47,943 nt of DNA from an uncultured Lachnospiraceae bacterium (GCA_947589315.1 CANPZE010000020.1:1-47943); one strand, 5' to 3'; shown: positions 8,066 to 17,204, counted from the stretch's first letter. Notes: generated from the letters alone by a model not told the origin. Translations and numbers: made by a program.

Positions 8066-10468
8066 TCAACTCTTAAAACAGGAAACCCAGGCTTTCCCCT
8101 TTTTTACGTCAATCGTTATCGCTCCCCGCTCTGGCGTAGTAAGGATCCTGCTTCCCTGCCTTTTCAGTATTTCCAAGGTTTCCTTATGGGGATGGCCATA
8201 TCGGTTATTTTTGCCGCAGGATATGACAGCCAGGCGGGGATGGATCTGCTCCGCCCACTGCTCTCCTGTGGAATTCCTGGAACCATGGTGCGCCACTTTC
8301 AGGACCATATAACTGTGGCTGATACTTTTTTTCACCTGTTCTTCCCCGTCTCCCTCCAGGTCACCCGTCAAAAGCATAGATACTCCCGGATAACTGAGGC
8401 TGAAGACAAGAGAACCTGCATTGGCGGATCCTGTCTCTGTCCCCTTAACCGGATGAAGACATAAAAGCTCCAGCTTTCCTGATGCAGAACGGATCCTGCC
8501 GCCTTTGCTGATCCGGACCACCGGCACCTTTGCCCTCCGGGCTGATTCCTCCAATTCCAGGAATGCCTTGTCTGGCGATGCAAGATCCGGCATGGCCAGG
8601 AAACCAATCCGGAACCTGCCCTTTTCTGTTTCCTGTAATAGTTCCCGCAGGCCGGAAATATGGTCTTCATCGGAATGGGTCATGATCATGCAGTCCAGCT
8701 TCCCGATTCCATAATATTTGAGAAATGGAAGGATACGGTATCTTCCCACTTTCCCTTCACTGCTGCTGCCCCCGTCTACCAAACAGCACATCCCCCCTTC
8801 CCGCAGGAATATGCAATCTCCCTGTCCCACATCTAAAAAGGTGGCAGAGAATCCGGGAGGGACAGAGGGACGGAGCAAGAGCATAACGGCCACGACCAAT
8901 GGCAGCACAGAGAGATAACGGCAGCCTTTCCCGCACCGTCCATCCCCTCTGTTGTCCAGAGCTGCCTTCTCCCATTGCTTTTTCCTCCTGTGGATCGCCA
9001 GAAGGAAACACGCCAGTACCCCATAATAGAATATCAGCTTCCCATCTGCAGGACGCCCTGACAGCCACAAGTGATGGGGAAGGCCGGCAAACAGGCGGCA
9101 GACCCACTCATAGAAGCGCAGCAGGTAACAGGCGCCGCCCAGTAGGAAGCAGCCTGCTGCGGGCAGGCAGATGCCCACCATACCACCAAGAAAGGATAGG
9201 ACTACCAAAAGGGAGGCCAGGGGGATTAGAAGAAGATTCAGGAACACGCCATAGACTGGCGTTTCATAATAGAAATATAAGATTATGGGAAGGATCGCCA
9301 ATTGTACTGATATACTTACCAAAAGAAGGGAAAGTGTCTTTTTTACGCCCCTCCTGCCGGCTGCAAGGATCCCCCCATACCAATGATCGGCCCTTTTCTC
9401 CTTCTCCCACCGCTGCCAGTACCTTTTTCTCCTTCTCCGTTCTTCCCGGTCCCCATAAAAGATCTCTTCCAATGCGGGAAGAACAAAGGCGATCCCAGCC
9501 ATGGCCCCAAAAGACAAAAGAAAGCTGCAGGAATAAAGGGCAAAGGGCTTTTGCAGTAACAGAAGCAGGGCGCTGGCGGCAATCGCAGATCGCATATCAT
9601 AAGTCCTCCCCACCCAGATTGCCAGAAGATACAATACCATCATGATTACGGCGCGGCTGGTGGATATCCCATAATCCACCATTTTTCCATAGGCCAGTAA
9701 TACAGTGGCAGCAAGCAGGACAGCCGGTTTCTCTGCCACCCCGGCGCCCCGCAGCAGGCGGAAAAGCCCCATGGAAAGGATGGTAATATGCAATCCGCTG
9801 ATCGCCAGAAGATGGCCGATCCCATTTTCCTGATACAGGGTTTTCACATCCATATCCAAGAGAGATTTATCTCCCAGGATCATGGCCGTGACAATGCCTC
9901 CCTCCTTTTCCGGCAGGAAAGCGGCATATACGGCCGCCATTCTATCCCGCAACAAGTATAGGATACTGGCGGCCCTATCTTCTCCGGAATCCGTCACCCT
10001 GTACTCATTTCCCTGAAATTGGTAATAGATGTCTTTCTCCCGATAGTAGTCCTGCTGGTTAAACTGTCCGGGATTCCCCGGCTGTTCCAGTTCCATCAGC
10101 GTCCCCTCTGCCTGGATCTGATTTCCCGGTTTCAGCGCATGGCCCTCTTCTACGGGAAGATAGGCCAAAAGCCTGATAAGAGAGTATTCCTCCTCCCTCC
10201 CTTTCACTTGCAATGTTACCGTTACATTCTTCAGGAATGCCATCCTGTGGGTATCTGCTGTTTTCTTTCCTGTACCTTCCTTTCCCAGCTGTTGGGAAGC
10301 CCAATTAGGAAGCTGATCGATCTGTCCCTGTATCCTGGCCTCTGTTTCTTCCTCCCAGATCCCCTGGAAGATAAAATACCGGGCATTGTCCTTTTCCTGA
10401 AACAATGCCCGGTATCCTGAAAAGAGCAGGAGCAGAACTGCCAGTACCCATAATAAGGGTCGTCTCAT
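8066..10468 (-). CDS. comEC: ComEC/Rec2 DNA-uptake channel protein
   Basis: ComEC is the inner-membrane channel that passes single-stranded DNA during transformation. The 800-residue product has an N-terminal hydrophobic helix and a soluble DUF4131-like region to about residue 170. The polytopic Competence domain follows (MILGDKSLL, then GIGHLLAISGLHITILSMG). The C-terminal metallo-beta-lactamase-like domain begins near residue 540 with TFLDVGQGDCIFLREG. It contains MTHSDEDHISGLREL, VLKVAHHGSRNSTGE and NNRYGHPHKETLEIL. All parts expected of a full-length ComEC are present, with no frameshift. Its ATG overlaps the upstream GerMN gene stop by four bases, implying translational coupling. No other late competence genes except comEA lie nearby. 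Confidence 0.94.
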   Translation of the reverse strand: MRRPLLWVLAVLLLLFSGYRALFQEKDNARYFIFQGIWEEETEARIQGQIDQLPNWASQQLGKEGTGKKTADTHRMAFLKNVTVTLQVKGREEEYSLIRLLAYLPVEEGHALKPGNQIQAEGTLMELEQPGNPGQFNQQDYYREKDIYYQFQGNEYRVTDSGEDRAASILYLLRDRMAAVYAAFLPEKEGGIVTAMILGDKSLLDMDVKTLYQENGIGHLLAISGLHITILSMGLFRLLRGAGVAEKPAVLLAATVLLAYGKMVDYGISTSRAVIMMVLYLLAIWVGRTYDMRSAIAASALLLLLQKPFALYSCSFLLSFGAMAGIAFVLPALEEIFYGDREERRRRKRYWQRWEKEKRADHWYGGILAAGRRGVKKTLSLLLVSISVQLAILPIILYFYYETPVYGVFLNLLLIPLASLLVVLSFLGGMVGICLPAAGCFLLGGACYLLRFYEWVCRLFAGLPHHLWLSGRPADGKLIFYYGVLACFLLAIHRRKKQWEKAALDNRGDGRCGKGCRYLSVLPLVVAVMLLLRPSVPPGFSATFLDVGQGDCIFLREGGMCCLVDGGSSSEGKVGRYRILPFLKYYGIGKLDCMIMTHSDEDHISGLRELLQETEKGRFRIGFLAMPDLASPDKAFLELEESARRAKVPVVRISKGGRIRSASGKLELLCLHPVKGTETGSANAGSLVFSLSYPGVSMLLTGDLEGDGEEQVKKSISHSYMVLKVAHHGSRNSTGEQWAEQIHPRLAVISCGKNNRYGHPHKETLEILKRQGSRILTTPERGAITIDVKKGKAWVSCFKS

Positions 10469-11466
10469 TCTCCATTCTCCTTTTTGTTATTACTGATCTT
10501 CTCGTTATCATTTACAATATCCAGATTCCGCTCAAAGACGCCGCTGAAATCTAATGTCTCGTTATAGGTCAACGCCTGTTCCCCATCAATGCTGAACTGG
10601 ACTTTATTAATCGTGGACAGCTCCGACAGCGTATTCACCACAGAGTAGATCGTGACCTCTGCTGAAACATCTGCCCGTTTCTTCAGAAATTCCGAAGAAA
10701 GGTCCACATAACATGTCTTATCCTTGATCGTAATCTTATTCAATTCGGTACCCTCCGGAATCGTAGGAAGCGCCCGTTTCTCATCAATCCCCAATATACT
10801 GTAGGGTCCTTTGATCAGCTGTTCCATGGCCAGCTGCTCCAGCGGTATCGTTGCATCGTAAGTAATATCGACAGTCAACATTTCCAAATGGTTGCCGGTA
10901 GTATCCGAAAAATAGATATTCATCCTTGCCGTCTTCTGGTATGCGGAGGTTCCCCCGGTATTGTCCACAAAGCTCTCTTCCGACATATATCCCACCGGTG
11001 TCATGTTGGAATCTGTCAGGGGCTGTCCGGCTACATAGAATTGTATGCTGAACACACCGTCTACCTGGCACAGGGTCTTCACAATAGCCGCCCTCCGCAG
11101 GATTTCTGAAATCCCCGTCAGATTGCCGTACGCCGCATTCATATATAAAGTCAGATGTCCGGTATCGTCCAGATTATATTCCTCTACCTTTACATCATCT
11201 AAAAGGACTTTTTTCTTTGCAATGTCAGAGGGATCCTTCTGCAGCTGCCGGATATATTCTTCGATCTGTTTTTCTGTCTGATCGTTTTTTGGGGTGTATT
11301 CTTCATAGACCAGTTTTGTCTCATTAGCATCAATATAATAGATATATTTCCCATTATAATCTGCCTGCTTTTTTCTCCCGCAGCCTGCCAGCAGGAACAT
11401 TCCCATTAAAGACAGAAGCAGGACTGCAAAAGGCAGGGTAATGGTTCTATTTTCTCTTTCTTCCAT
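10465..11466 (-). CDS. lipoprotein with two GerMN domains
   Basis: The 333-residue protein begins with a signal peptide and a lipobox (MFLLAGC, cysteine about residue 29), so it is predicted to be lipid-anchored on the outer face of the membrane. Two GerMN-type repeats follow. The first, around residues 70-165, contains GHLTLYMNAAYGNLTG. The second, around 185-310, contains MEQLIKGPYSILG and KTCYVDLSSEFLKK. GerM of Bacillus also has two such domains and acts in sporulation and cell-wall change. LpqB of actinobacteria has a GerMN domain and is encoded after the MtrAB two-component system. Here the gene directly follows a response regulator and kinase and overlaps comEC, so a role as accessory to the kinase is plausible. 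The start follows GGGAGG. Confidence 0.85.
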   Translation of the reverse strand: MEERENRTITLPFAVLLLSLMGMFLLAGCGRKKQADYNGKYIYYIDANETKLVYEEYTPKNDQTEKQIEEYIRQLQKDPSDIAKKKVLLDDVKVEEYNLDDTGHLTLYMNAAYGNLTGISEILRRAAIVKTLCQVDGVFSIQFYVAGQPLTDSNMTPVGYMSEESFVDNTGGTSAYQKTARMNIYFSDTTGNHLEMLTVDITYDATIPLEQLAMEQLIKGPYSILGIDEKRALPTIPEGTELNKITIKDKTCYVDLSSEFLKKRADVSAEVTIYSVVNTLSELSTINKVQFSIDGEQALTYNETLDFSGVFERNLDIVNDNEKISNNKKENGE

Positions 11467-11479
11467 ATTGGCCTCCCTG

Positions 11480-12913
11480 TTATGGAATATAATTTAAAGG
11501 AATGCGGACCGTGAAAGTAGTCCCCTCTTTTTCTTTGCTGTGTAATTTGATGGAACCCCGGTGAAGCAGAACTGCGCTTCTGGCGATGGCAAGCCCCAGG
11601 CCGGTGCCCCCCGTATCCCTGGAACGGGCCTTGTCCACCCGGTAAAACCGTTCAAACACATTGTCCTGCACATCCTCCGGAATGCCTACGCCGGAATCCT
11701 GGACCGTGATATAGAAGAATTTATGATCCGCGTTCAGTGTTATCCTCACCCAGCCTTCATCATAGTTATATTTGATCGCATTCTCCACCAGATTATTTAT
11801 GGCAGAGGTCAGCTTTACCTCATCCACATCCGCCATGACCGGACGATAGCTCTCATAGATCAATTCAATATTCCGGCTCGCCGCAATCGGGCGGAGGCGT
11901 TTCAGAAGCTGCTCCAGCAGGTCGTTAATGCTCACATTCTCTACATTCATAATGGCCGTATTCCGGTCCATTTTGACCATAGACAGCAGATCATTAATGA
12001 TCTTCGTCATCCGTTCAATCTCTTCTGTAATATCGACCAGGAATTCCTGATAGAGATCCTCCGGCATCCCTCTCTGGGATAACAGAGAATCTGACAGTAC
12101 TTTGATGGAGGCCAGAGGTGTCTTTAACTCATGGGACACATTGGATACAAATTCCTGGCGGGAATTTTCCTGATTCTGGATCACGGCGATCATGTGGTTG
12201 AAGGAGTCTGATATGCTCCGGATCTCAGAGAAGCCCTTCATATCCAGCTGAACATCCATATCCCCACGGCTGATATCCTGTATGGAATCGGTTACCGTCT
12301 TCAACGGGCGTGTCAGGAACTGGGCGTACAGAACGGAAATCAGTAAAATCGTCATCGTTATGACTACCATCATGACGAATACCCTCTGCCGCACATCGGC
12401 AGCGACCTGTTTGAGACCCTTAGTGGAAAAAGTCATAATGATAACGCCGGCAGACTGAAAAGCCATCGTTTCCCTGATAGACAGTGTGATCTGTATATAA
12501 TCTCCCAGTTCATTGATATTCCGCAGCTTCGTGCCCCGCATGCACTGGATCACCTCCTGGGAGATCATGGTCTTCCCATCCTCCAGTCCATAGGTATCCT
12601 TCAGGACCTTCAGATCCTGGTCTACCAGCAGGATCCTCCCCTGATACACTTCAGCCACCTGCTCGGCCTCTTTGTCCACTTCGGGGACATCCTGGTTCAG
12701 AAAATACCCGGAAGCAAGCACCTGGTTAGAGATTACCGTGCCATAGGATTGAAGCTCGTCAATTTTCTGGCTGATCAGCCGGTTCTCATAGGTATCCGTC
12801 ATAATATAAAATAACAAAAACAATGGGACAAGCCCTACAAGGATCAGGATGCTCAGCACCTGTACCTTCATGCTGCGCAGAAAATAAAATATGTTATGAA
12901 TAATATGTTTCAA
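11480..12913 (-). CDS. membrane sensor histidine kinase (HAMP, HisKA, HATPase)
   Basis: The 477-residue kinase uses a TTG start with GGAGG six bases upstream. Two membrane helices (about 19-38 and 178-199) flank an extracytoplasmic sensor region of roughly 140 residues. A HAMP linker lies around 200-250, with FLTRPLKTVTDSI. The phospho-acceptor is H261 in FVSNVSHELKTPLASIKVL. The ATPase domain shows NNLVENAIKYN, VQDSGVGIPED, FERFYRVDKARSRDTGGTGL and GLAIARSAV. The domain plan resembles WalK/PhoR/MtrB kinases, without an obvious PAS domain. It is encoded 31 bases after its probable response regulator and 13 bases before the GerMN lipoprotein gene. The signal it senses is unknown. Confidence 0.93.
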   Translation of the reverse strand: MKHIIHNIFYFLRSMKVQVLSILILVGLVPLFLLFYIMTDTYENRLISQKIDELQSYGTVISNQVLASGYFLNQDVPEVDKEAEQVAEVYQGRILLVDQDLKVLKDTYGLEDGKTMISQEVIQCMRGTKLRNINELGDYIQITLSIRETMAFQSAGVIIMTFSTKGLKQVAADVRQRVFVMMVVITMTILLISVLYAQFLTRPLKTVTDSIQDISRGDMDVQLDMKGFSEIRSISDSFNHMIAVIQNQENSRQEFVSNVSHELKTPLASIKVLSDSLLSQRGMPEDLYQEFLVDITEEIERMTKIINDLLSMVKMDRNTAIMNVENVSINDLLEQLLKRLRPIAASRNIELIYESYRPVMADVDEVKLTSAINNLVENAIKYNYDEGWVRITLNADHKFFYITVQDSGVGIPEDVQDNVFERFYRVDKARSRDTGGTGLGLAIARSAVLLHRGSIKLHSKEKEGTTFTVRIPLNYIP

Positions 12914-12944
12914 TTCCGGCCTCCGTAGAAATTAGAAATCGTGC

Positions 12945-13631
12945 TTATTTCTGGAAATAATAGCCTACACCCCACTTGGTATGGATGTACTGCGGATCAC
13001 TGGGATTGCCCTCAATCTTTTCACGAAGCCGCCGGATATGTACATCTACTGTGCGCACATCGCCAGGGTAATCATAGCCCCATACCGTATTCAGCAGTTC
13101 CTCCCTGCTGTATACTTTATTGGGATGGAGCATTAAAAGCTCCAGCAGGTCAAATTCTTTTGCCGTCAGATTGACCTCTTTATCGTTAATATATCCCCGG
13201 CGGCTGTCACAGTCTACCTTTAATCCATCGAATACAAGGACCTTCTTCTCCTCCTTGTCATGGGAAGAGCTGCTCCTGCGGATGATCGCTTTGATCCGCG
13301 CTTTCACCTCAAGGATATTGAAGGGTTTGGTGATATAATCGTCAGCGCCATATTCCAGTCCCAGGATCTTATCCATATCGTCTCCCTTTGCCGTCAGCAT
13401 GATAATAGGGACGTCCGAAAATTCCCGTATCTGCTGGCAGACCTCGAAACCGGTCAATACGGGGAGCATCACATCCAGAAGGACAATATCGTAATGATTC
13501 TTTGCCACCTGGTCCAAAGCCTCCTGCCCGTCATAGGCGCAGTCAACCTCCATCCCATCCTGTTCCAGGCTGAAGCGGATCCCCTTAACGATCAATTTCT
13601 CATCATCCACAACCAAAACCCTTTTTGCCAT
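12945..13631 (-). CDS. OmpR-family response regulator
   Basis: The ATG at 13631 (MAKRVLVVDDEKLIVKG) is preferred because GGAGG lies ten bases ahead of it; the in-frame ATG nine bases further up is too close to that site. The 228-residue protein has a receiver domain with acidic pocket VDDE and phosphorylation site D53 in DIVLLDVMLP. It also has a conserved LTAKGDD and the lysine in YITKPFN. The winged-helix DNA-binding domain (about 130-228) shows NLTAKEFDLLELLM, YSREELLNTVWGYDYPGDVR and VDVHIRRLREKIE. The C-terminus, YIHTKWGVGYYF, is close to that of WalR/MtrA-type regulators. It is encoded directly before the kinase gene. Confidence 0.94.
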   Translation of the reverse strand: MAKRVLVVDDEKLIVKGIRFSLEQDGMEVDCAYDGQEALDQVAKNHYDIVLLDVMLPVLTGFEVCQQIREFSDVPIIMLTAKGDDMDKILGLEYGADDYITKPFNILEVKARIKAIIRRSSSSHDKEEKKVLVFDGLKVDCDSRRGYINDKEVNLTAKEFDLLELLMLHPNKVYSREELLNTVWGYDYPGDVRTVDVHIRRLREKIEGNPSDPQYIHTKWGVGYYFQK

Positions 13632-13700
13632 CTTTTCCATTCCTCCAAATTTGCTGAAATCTATTTCGGATCCCTTACCCTGCGGCCTGCAGATATTCTT

Positions 13701-14405
13701 TTACACAGTGATAGCATCCTTTATCTTTTCGTATATTCCTTCCTTGATCCCTGAGATCTTCATGATATCTTCTTTACGTTGAAAGAAACCGTTTTTCTTG
13801 CGGTAAGTAATGATCTGTTCCGCCCTCGCTTCCCCAATCCCGGGCAGGGCAGTCAATTCTTTCCCATCTGCCTCATTAATATTGACTAGGTCTCCGGTCT
13901 GGCCGGAATGGGAACCCGCCGGCCTGTCCTGGCCCGGCTTTTCCCTTTTGCCGCCGGATGCCTTCTGTTCCTTCCGGGTAGGGATCCGGATCTGTTCCCC
14001 ATCCGTCAAATATCTGGCTTGATTTACAGACTCTCCTGCTGCGGTTCCGGTAAGTCCGCCGGCCCACTGGATCGCATCCCAGACCCTGGCCTTTTCGGAA
14101 AAGTGATAAACACCGGGCTTCTTTACAGCGCCACAGATATAGACTGCAGCTTCTGTTGTTCTTTCCTGGATCTGGCCGGCCGCCGCTTCATTTTCCTCCG
14201 GAGCCGGCAGAAGCGGGGATTCGCCATCCCCTTCTGCTCCTCCTGTCTGTCCTGCCGTTGGCTGTCCCTGTGCAGAGACAGCAGAAAGGAGCTCCGCCCC
14301 CTCTTTATTGCCTGCGCCACGCAGCAGATACATGACGCCCGCCAGCAAAATAAACAGTCCGCAAAGTATAAATGTGATCCATCGTTCTTTCCTTCCAGCA
14401 TTCAT
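13701..14405 (-). CDS. comEA: ComEA-type helix-hairpin-helix DNA receptor
   Basis: ComEA binds double-stranded DNA at the cell surface and hands it to ComEC. The 234-residue product has one N-terminal membrane anchor (about 10-28) and a low-complexity linker rich in Gly, Glu and Ala. A SLBB-like domain follows (VYICGAVKKPGVYHF, residues about 85-150), then a C-terminal pair of helix-hairpin-helix motifs (VNINEADGKELTALPGIGEA, then EDIMKISGIKEGIYEKI). The start follows AGGAGG. A promoter lies in the 135-base gap upstream. The downstream response regulator begins 70 bases after the stop, so comEA may head a unit that ends with comEC. Confidence 0.92.
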   Translation of the reverse strand: MNAGRKERWITFILCGLFILLAGVMYLLRGAGNKEGAELLSAVSAQGQPTAGQTGGAEGDGESPLLPAPEENEAAAGQIQERTTEAAVYICGAVKKPGVYHFSEKARVWDAIQWAGGLTGTAAGESVNQARYLTDGEQIRIPTRKEQKASGGKREKPGQDRPAGSHSGQTGDLVNINEADGKELTALPGIGEARAEQIITYRKKNGFFQRKEDIMKISGIKEGIYEKIKDAITV

Positions 14406-14478
14406 AGCAACCTCCTGAACTATATTTTCTATGGGCAGGAGGCCGGCGCCAGTCGCGAAGAATACTCAGTATACCTAT

Positions 14479-14507
14479 ATATTAACGAATCAGGTTGACA
14501 AATACAA
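14479..14507 (-). promoter_or_regulatory. candidate promoter upstream of comEA
   Basis: On the minus strand TTGTAT (14502-14507) and TAATAT (14479-14484) are 17 bases apart. An alternative -10, TATACT, lies just downstream. The octamer TTTGTCAA occurs twice here at a 22-base interval (around 14494-14501 and 14516-14523) and might be a regulator site. Assignment is tentative because several -10 candidates overlap. Confidence 0.4.
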
Positions 14508-14540
14508 GAGATACATTTGACAAAATTTATGAACCTTTTC

Positions 14541-14975
14541 TTAATTTTTTTTAAATACAAAGATTCCAGCCAGTAAAAGCAAGATTCCAAAAAGCTTGCT
14601 CCAGGCAAATTCTACTTTTTCTACGCCAAACCATCCAAAGAGTTCAACGATCCAGGCCGAGACCAGCTGGGCAGAGACAATCAGCATGACAGAGCGGGCC
14701 GGCCCCAGCTGGTTCATGGCTACGATCACCGTATAAGTGATAAAGGCGCCAATGGCCCCGCCCAAAAGGATATACCTGGGCTGCACCTGCAGCAGGGAGC
14801 CGAAGGTCCCTTCCCTGCCGGTAAAAAACCAGGCTCCTATACAGACGAGAAGCGCCGTTGCCTGAACAAAAGATGCCGCCACCCATACGCTTGTCTGCCG
14901 GGTTGCTCCCGAATTGAATACCCCCTGTACACTCATCAGAATCCCTGAGAGCAGTGAAATGATGATTCCCCACAT
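14541..14975 (-). CDS. DMT-superfamily small membrane transporter (YdcZ/DUF606 type)
   Basis: The chosen start (ATG at 14975, after GGAGG) gives 144 residues beginning MWGIIISLLSGILMSVQGVF. A longer frame to 15023 has no ribosome site. Five hydrophobic segments cover almost the whole chain. Features typical of the family are the N-terminal SGILMSVQGVFN, AIGAFITYTVIVAMNQLGPA and SVMLIVSAQLVSAWIVELFG. The short KKN tail suits a half-size transporter that dimerises. The family belongs to the drug/metabolite transporter superfamily; substrates are mostly unknown. It follows argD after a strong terminator, so it probably has its own regulation. No riboswitch motif was recognised in its leader. Confidence 0.8.
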   Translation of the reverse strand: MWGIIISLLSGILMSVQGVFNSGATRQTSVWVAASFVQATALLVCIGAWFFTGREGTFGSLLQVQPRYILLGGAIGAFITYTVIVAMNQLGPARSVMLIVSAQLVSAWIVELFGWFGVEKVEFAWSKLFGILLLLAGIFVFKKN

Positions 14976-15029
14976 AATACCTCCATTCTGCCGTCCTGCG
15001 CGGCATCCTTCCCTATTCCACACCGGGTC

Positions 15030-15067
15030 AAAAAAGGACCCGGACAGTATTCGCCCAGGTCCTCTTT
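15030..15067 (-). terminator. intrinsic terminator after argD
   Basis: On the minus strand GGACCTGG (15055-15062) pairs with CCGGGTCC (15036-15043), with one G-U pair. The loop is 11 bases and is followed by TTTTTT (15030-15035). It lies 35 bases past the argD stop and so closes the argCBD operon. A third arm, GACCCGG (15023-15029), can pair with the second arm to form a competing hairpin. Confidence 0.8.
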
Positions 15068-15096
15068 ATCATCATGTCCATCTCTCTGCAAATTAT

Positions 15097-16266
15097 TCAT
15101 TCTAAAATCTTATCCAGAATCTGACACATTTCATCGATATGTTCTTTCTCTACGATCAAAGGGGGAACGATACGGATTACCTTTTCCCCTGCCGAAATTA
15201 ATACCAGTCCATTCTCCATAGCCCGGGCAACGATCCGGGCAGCCGGCACAGTAAGCTCCATTCCCTGCATCAGGCCTTTCCCGCGGATTTCGGCAATACA
15301 GGAATGGCGTTTTTGAAGCTCCACCAGTTGCTCTTTCAGATAAGGTGCGATCTGATCTACATGATCTAAAAGACGCTTCTCCTCAAAGATCTCAAATACT
15401 TTTGATACAGCGGCGCAGGCCAGAGGATTGCCGCCATAGGTCGTCCCATGGTCTCCCGGCAGCATAGCCCGGGCCGCTTTATCGACTGCAGCAAAAGCGC
15501 CTACCGGTACGCCGCATCCCAGGGCTTTCGCCATAGTAACGATATCCGGCCGGATCCCATAATGCTGATAGGAAAACATCTTGCCGGTACGGCCCATGCC
15601 GCATTGGATCTCGTCCAGGATCAGCAGGATATCCTGTTCATCACAAAGACGGCGCAGCCCCTTCATAAATTCCGGCTCTGCCGGGTGGATCCCTCCTTCT
15701 CCCTGAAGCCCCTCCAGGACGATCGCGCAGGTATCCGGAGTGACAAGCTCCTTTACACTGTCCAGGTCATTATATTGTGCAAAGGAGACGCCTCCGATCA
15801 ATGGCTCAAAAGGCTCTCTGTAATGTTTTGTGCCGGTTACGGACAGGGCGCCCATAGTCCTTCCATGGAAGGAGTGCTCCATGGCGATGATTTCTCCTTT
15901 GCTGTCCTGATTTTTCTGATAGGCATATTTTCTTGCCAGCTTTAAAGCTCCCTCAATGGCCTCCGCCCCGCTGTTGGTGAAAAAGACCCGGTCCATGCCG
16001 CTGGCCTGGCAGATATACTTTGCCGCCTTTGCCATAGGTTCTGTAAAGTACAGGTTGGATACATGGATCAGCTTGTCAATCTGGTCTTTCAATGCCTGTT
16101 TATATTCCTCATTACTGTATCCCAGGGCAGAGACAGCGATCCCCGCCCCCATGTCCAGATACTTTTTCCCTCCGTCATCCACCAGGTACATCCCCTCGCC
16201 ATGATCAAAGGTAACGCTTCTGTTATATGTATGGATCAGATATTTTTCTGCCTGTTCAATATTCAT
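15097..16266 (-). CDS. argD: acetylornithine aminotransferase
   Basis: ArgD makes N-acetylornithine from N-acetylglutamate semialdehyde using PLP. The ATG at 16266 has GGGAGG upstream and gives 389 residues starting MNIEQAEKYLIHTYNRS. Family landmarks are YLDMGAGIAVSALGY, FTNSGAEAIEGALKLARKYA, the HSFHGRT motif, LILDEIQCGMGRTGK and the PLP lysine in DIVTMAKALGCGVPVGA. AAFAAV and GTTYGGNPLAC follow. It is the last gene of argC-argB-argD. Class III aminotransferases are similar to one another (ArgD, AstC, GabT); the operon context settles the assignment. Confidence 0.95.
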   Translation of the reverse strand: MNIEQAEKYLIHTYNRSVTFDHGEGMYLVDDGGKKYLDMGAGIAVSALGYSNEEYKQALKDQIDKLIHVSNLYFTEPMAKAAKYICQASGMDRVFFTNSGAEAIEGALKLARKYAYQKNQDSKGEIIAMEHSFHGRTMGALSVTGTKHYREPFEPLIGGVSFAQYNDLDSVKELVTPDTCAIVLEGLQGEGGIHPAEPEFMKGLRRLCDEQDILLILDEIQCGMGRTGKMFSYQHYGIRPDIVTMAKALGCGVPVGAFAAVDKAARAMLPGDHGTTYGGNPLACAAVSKVFEIFEEKRLLDHVDQIAPYLKEQLVELQKRHSCIAEIRGKGLMQGMELTVPAARIVARAMENGLVLISAGEKVIRIVPPLIVEKEHIDEMCQILDKILE

Positions 16267-16283
16267 AATGCCTCCCTTTCCTG

Positions 16284-17204
16284 TCAATCCTCCAGCTCAT
16301 TTTCATACCAGCCATTTTCTTTGCTGATGATAGCCGTGCCAATTCCCTTCTTTGTGAAGAACTCCAGCAGCAGGCAGTGTTCTTTTCTTCCATCCAGGAT
16401 ATGTACCCTTCCTACGCCGGCGCGGACTGCTTCCATGCAATTGTTGACCTTGGGGAGCATCCCTCCCTGTACTGTCCCCTGGGAAATCAGTTCCTCTGCT
16501 TCGTCCATGTCAAGAACGGAGATCAGGCTGTTCTTATCATCAGGATCCCGGTAGACTCCCTCTACATCTGTAAGAAAAGCCAGTTTCTCCGCAGAAATGG
16601 CGGCAGCAATGGCGCATGCCGCATCATCCGCATTGATATTGTAAGTCTCCCCATCGTCTCCCAGGCCAATGGGGGCAATGATCGGAATAAAATCATTTTC
16701 CAGAAGGGTGTCCAGGAGCTGAGGGTTCACCTCACGGATATCCCCTACAAATCCAATATCCTTTCCGTCTGGCATCTTTTTGTCTACGTGCAACATCCCT
16801 CCGTCCTTGCCCGAGATTCCTACTGCTTTTACTCCCAAATTCTCCACCATCTGTACCAGATTTTTATTTACCCGGTTCAGTACCATTTCTGCGATCTCCA
16901 TCGTATCCCGGTCTGTGACGCGGAAGCCTTCGACAAACTCGCTCTTCTTCCCCACCTTATCGATCCATCGGTTGATTTCCTTCCCGCCGCCGTGGACAAT
17001 GATGGGCTTCATCCCCACCAGCTTCAGAAGGGCCACATCTTTGATCACACTCTCCTCAAGCTTCCGGTCCAGCATGGCGCTGCCGCCATATTTTACCAGC
17101 ACCTTTTTGTTATTAAAATCCCGGATATACGGAAGGGCTTCGATCAATGTCTGGGCCCTCACCATGATCTGGTCCATATACTCCTGCTTTTCTTCTGCAC
17201 TCAT
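16284..17204 (-). CDS. argB: acetylglutamate kinase
   Basis: ArgB phosphorylates N-acetylglutamate in arginine synthesis. GAGAGG before the ATG at 17204 favours [10 protein letters not shown] as the start (306 residues); an in-frame ATG at 17234 would add ten residues. The amino-acid kinase fold is clear from [47 protein letters not shown] and [15 protein letters not shown]. It ends with [14 protein letters not shown] and [19 protein letters not shown]. The stretch FVEGFRVTD matches kinases that bind arginine as feedback inhibitor, but I cannot confirm that the inhibitor site is intact. It starts 38 bases after argC; argJ, often found between them, is absent. Confidence 0.96.
   Translation of the reverse strand: MSAEEKQEYMDQIMVRAQTLIEALPYIRDFNNKKVLVKYGGSAMLDRKLEESVIKDVALLKLVGMKPIIVHGGGKEINRWIDKVGKKSEFVEGFRVTDRDTMEIAEMVLNRVNKNLVQMVENLGVKAVGISGKDGGMLHVDKKMPDGKDIGFVGDIREVNPQLLDTLLENDFIPIIAPIGLGDDGETYNINADDAACAIAAAISAEKLAFLTDVEGVYRDPDDKNSLISVLDMDEAEELISQGTVQGGMLPKVNNCMEAVRAGVGRVHILDGRKEHCLLLEFFTKKGIGTAIISKENGWYENELED

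Noticed and set aside
8899-9645. Long opposite-strand open frames, for example within comEC, topB, glyA and alr
   Set aside because: They lie wholly inside well-recognised genes, lack ribosome sites and have unlikely amino-acid composition; they are shadows of real genes.
14976-15096. Possible guanidine-type riboswitch in the leader of the DMT transporter gene
   Set aside because: The hairpins are explained by the argD terminator and its competing arm; no paired ACGR loops or other guanidine-riboswitch signature was found.
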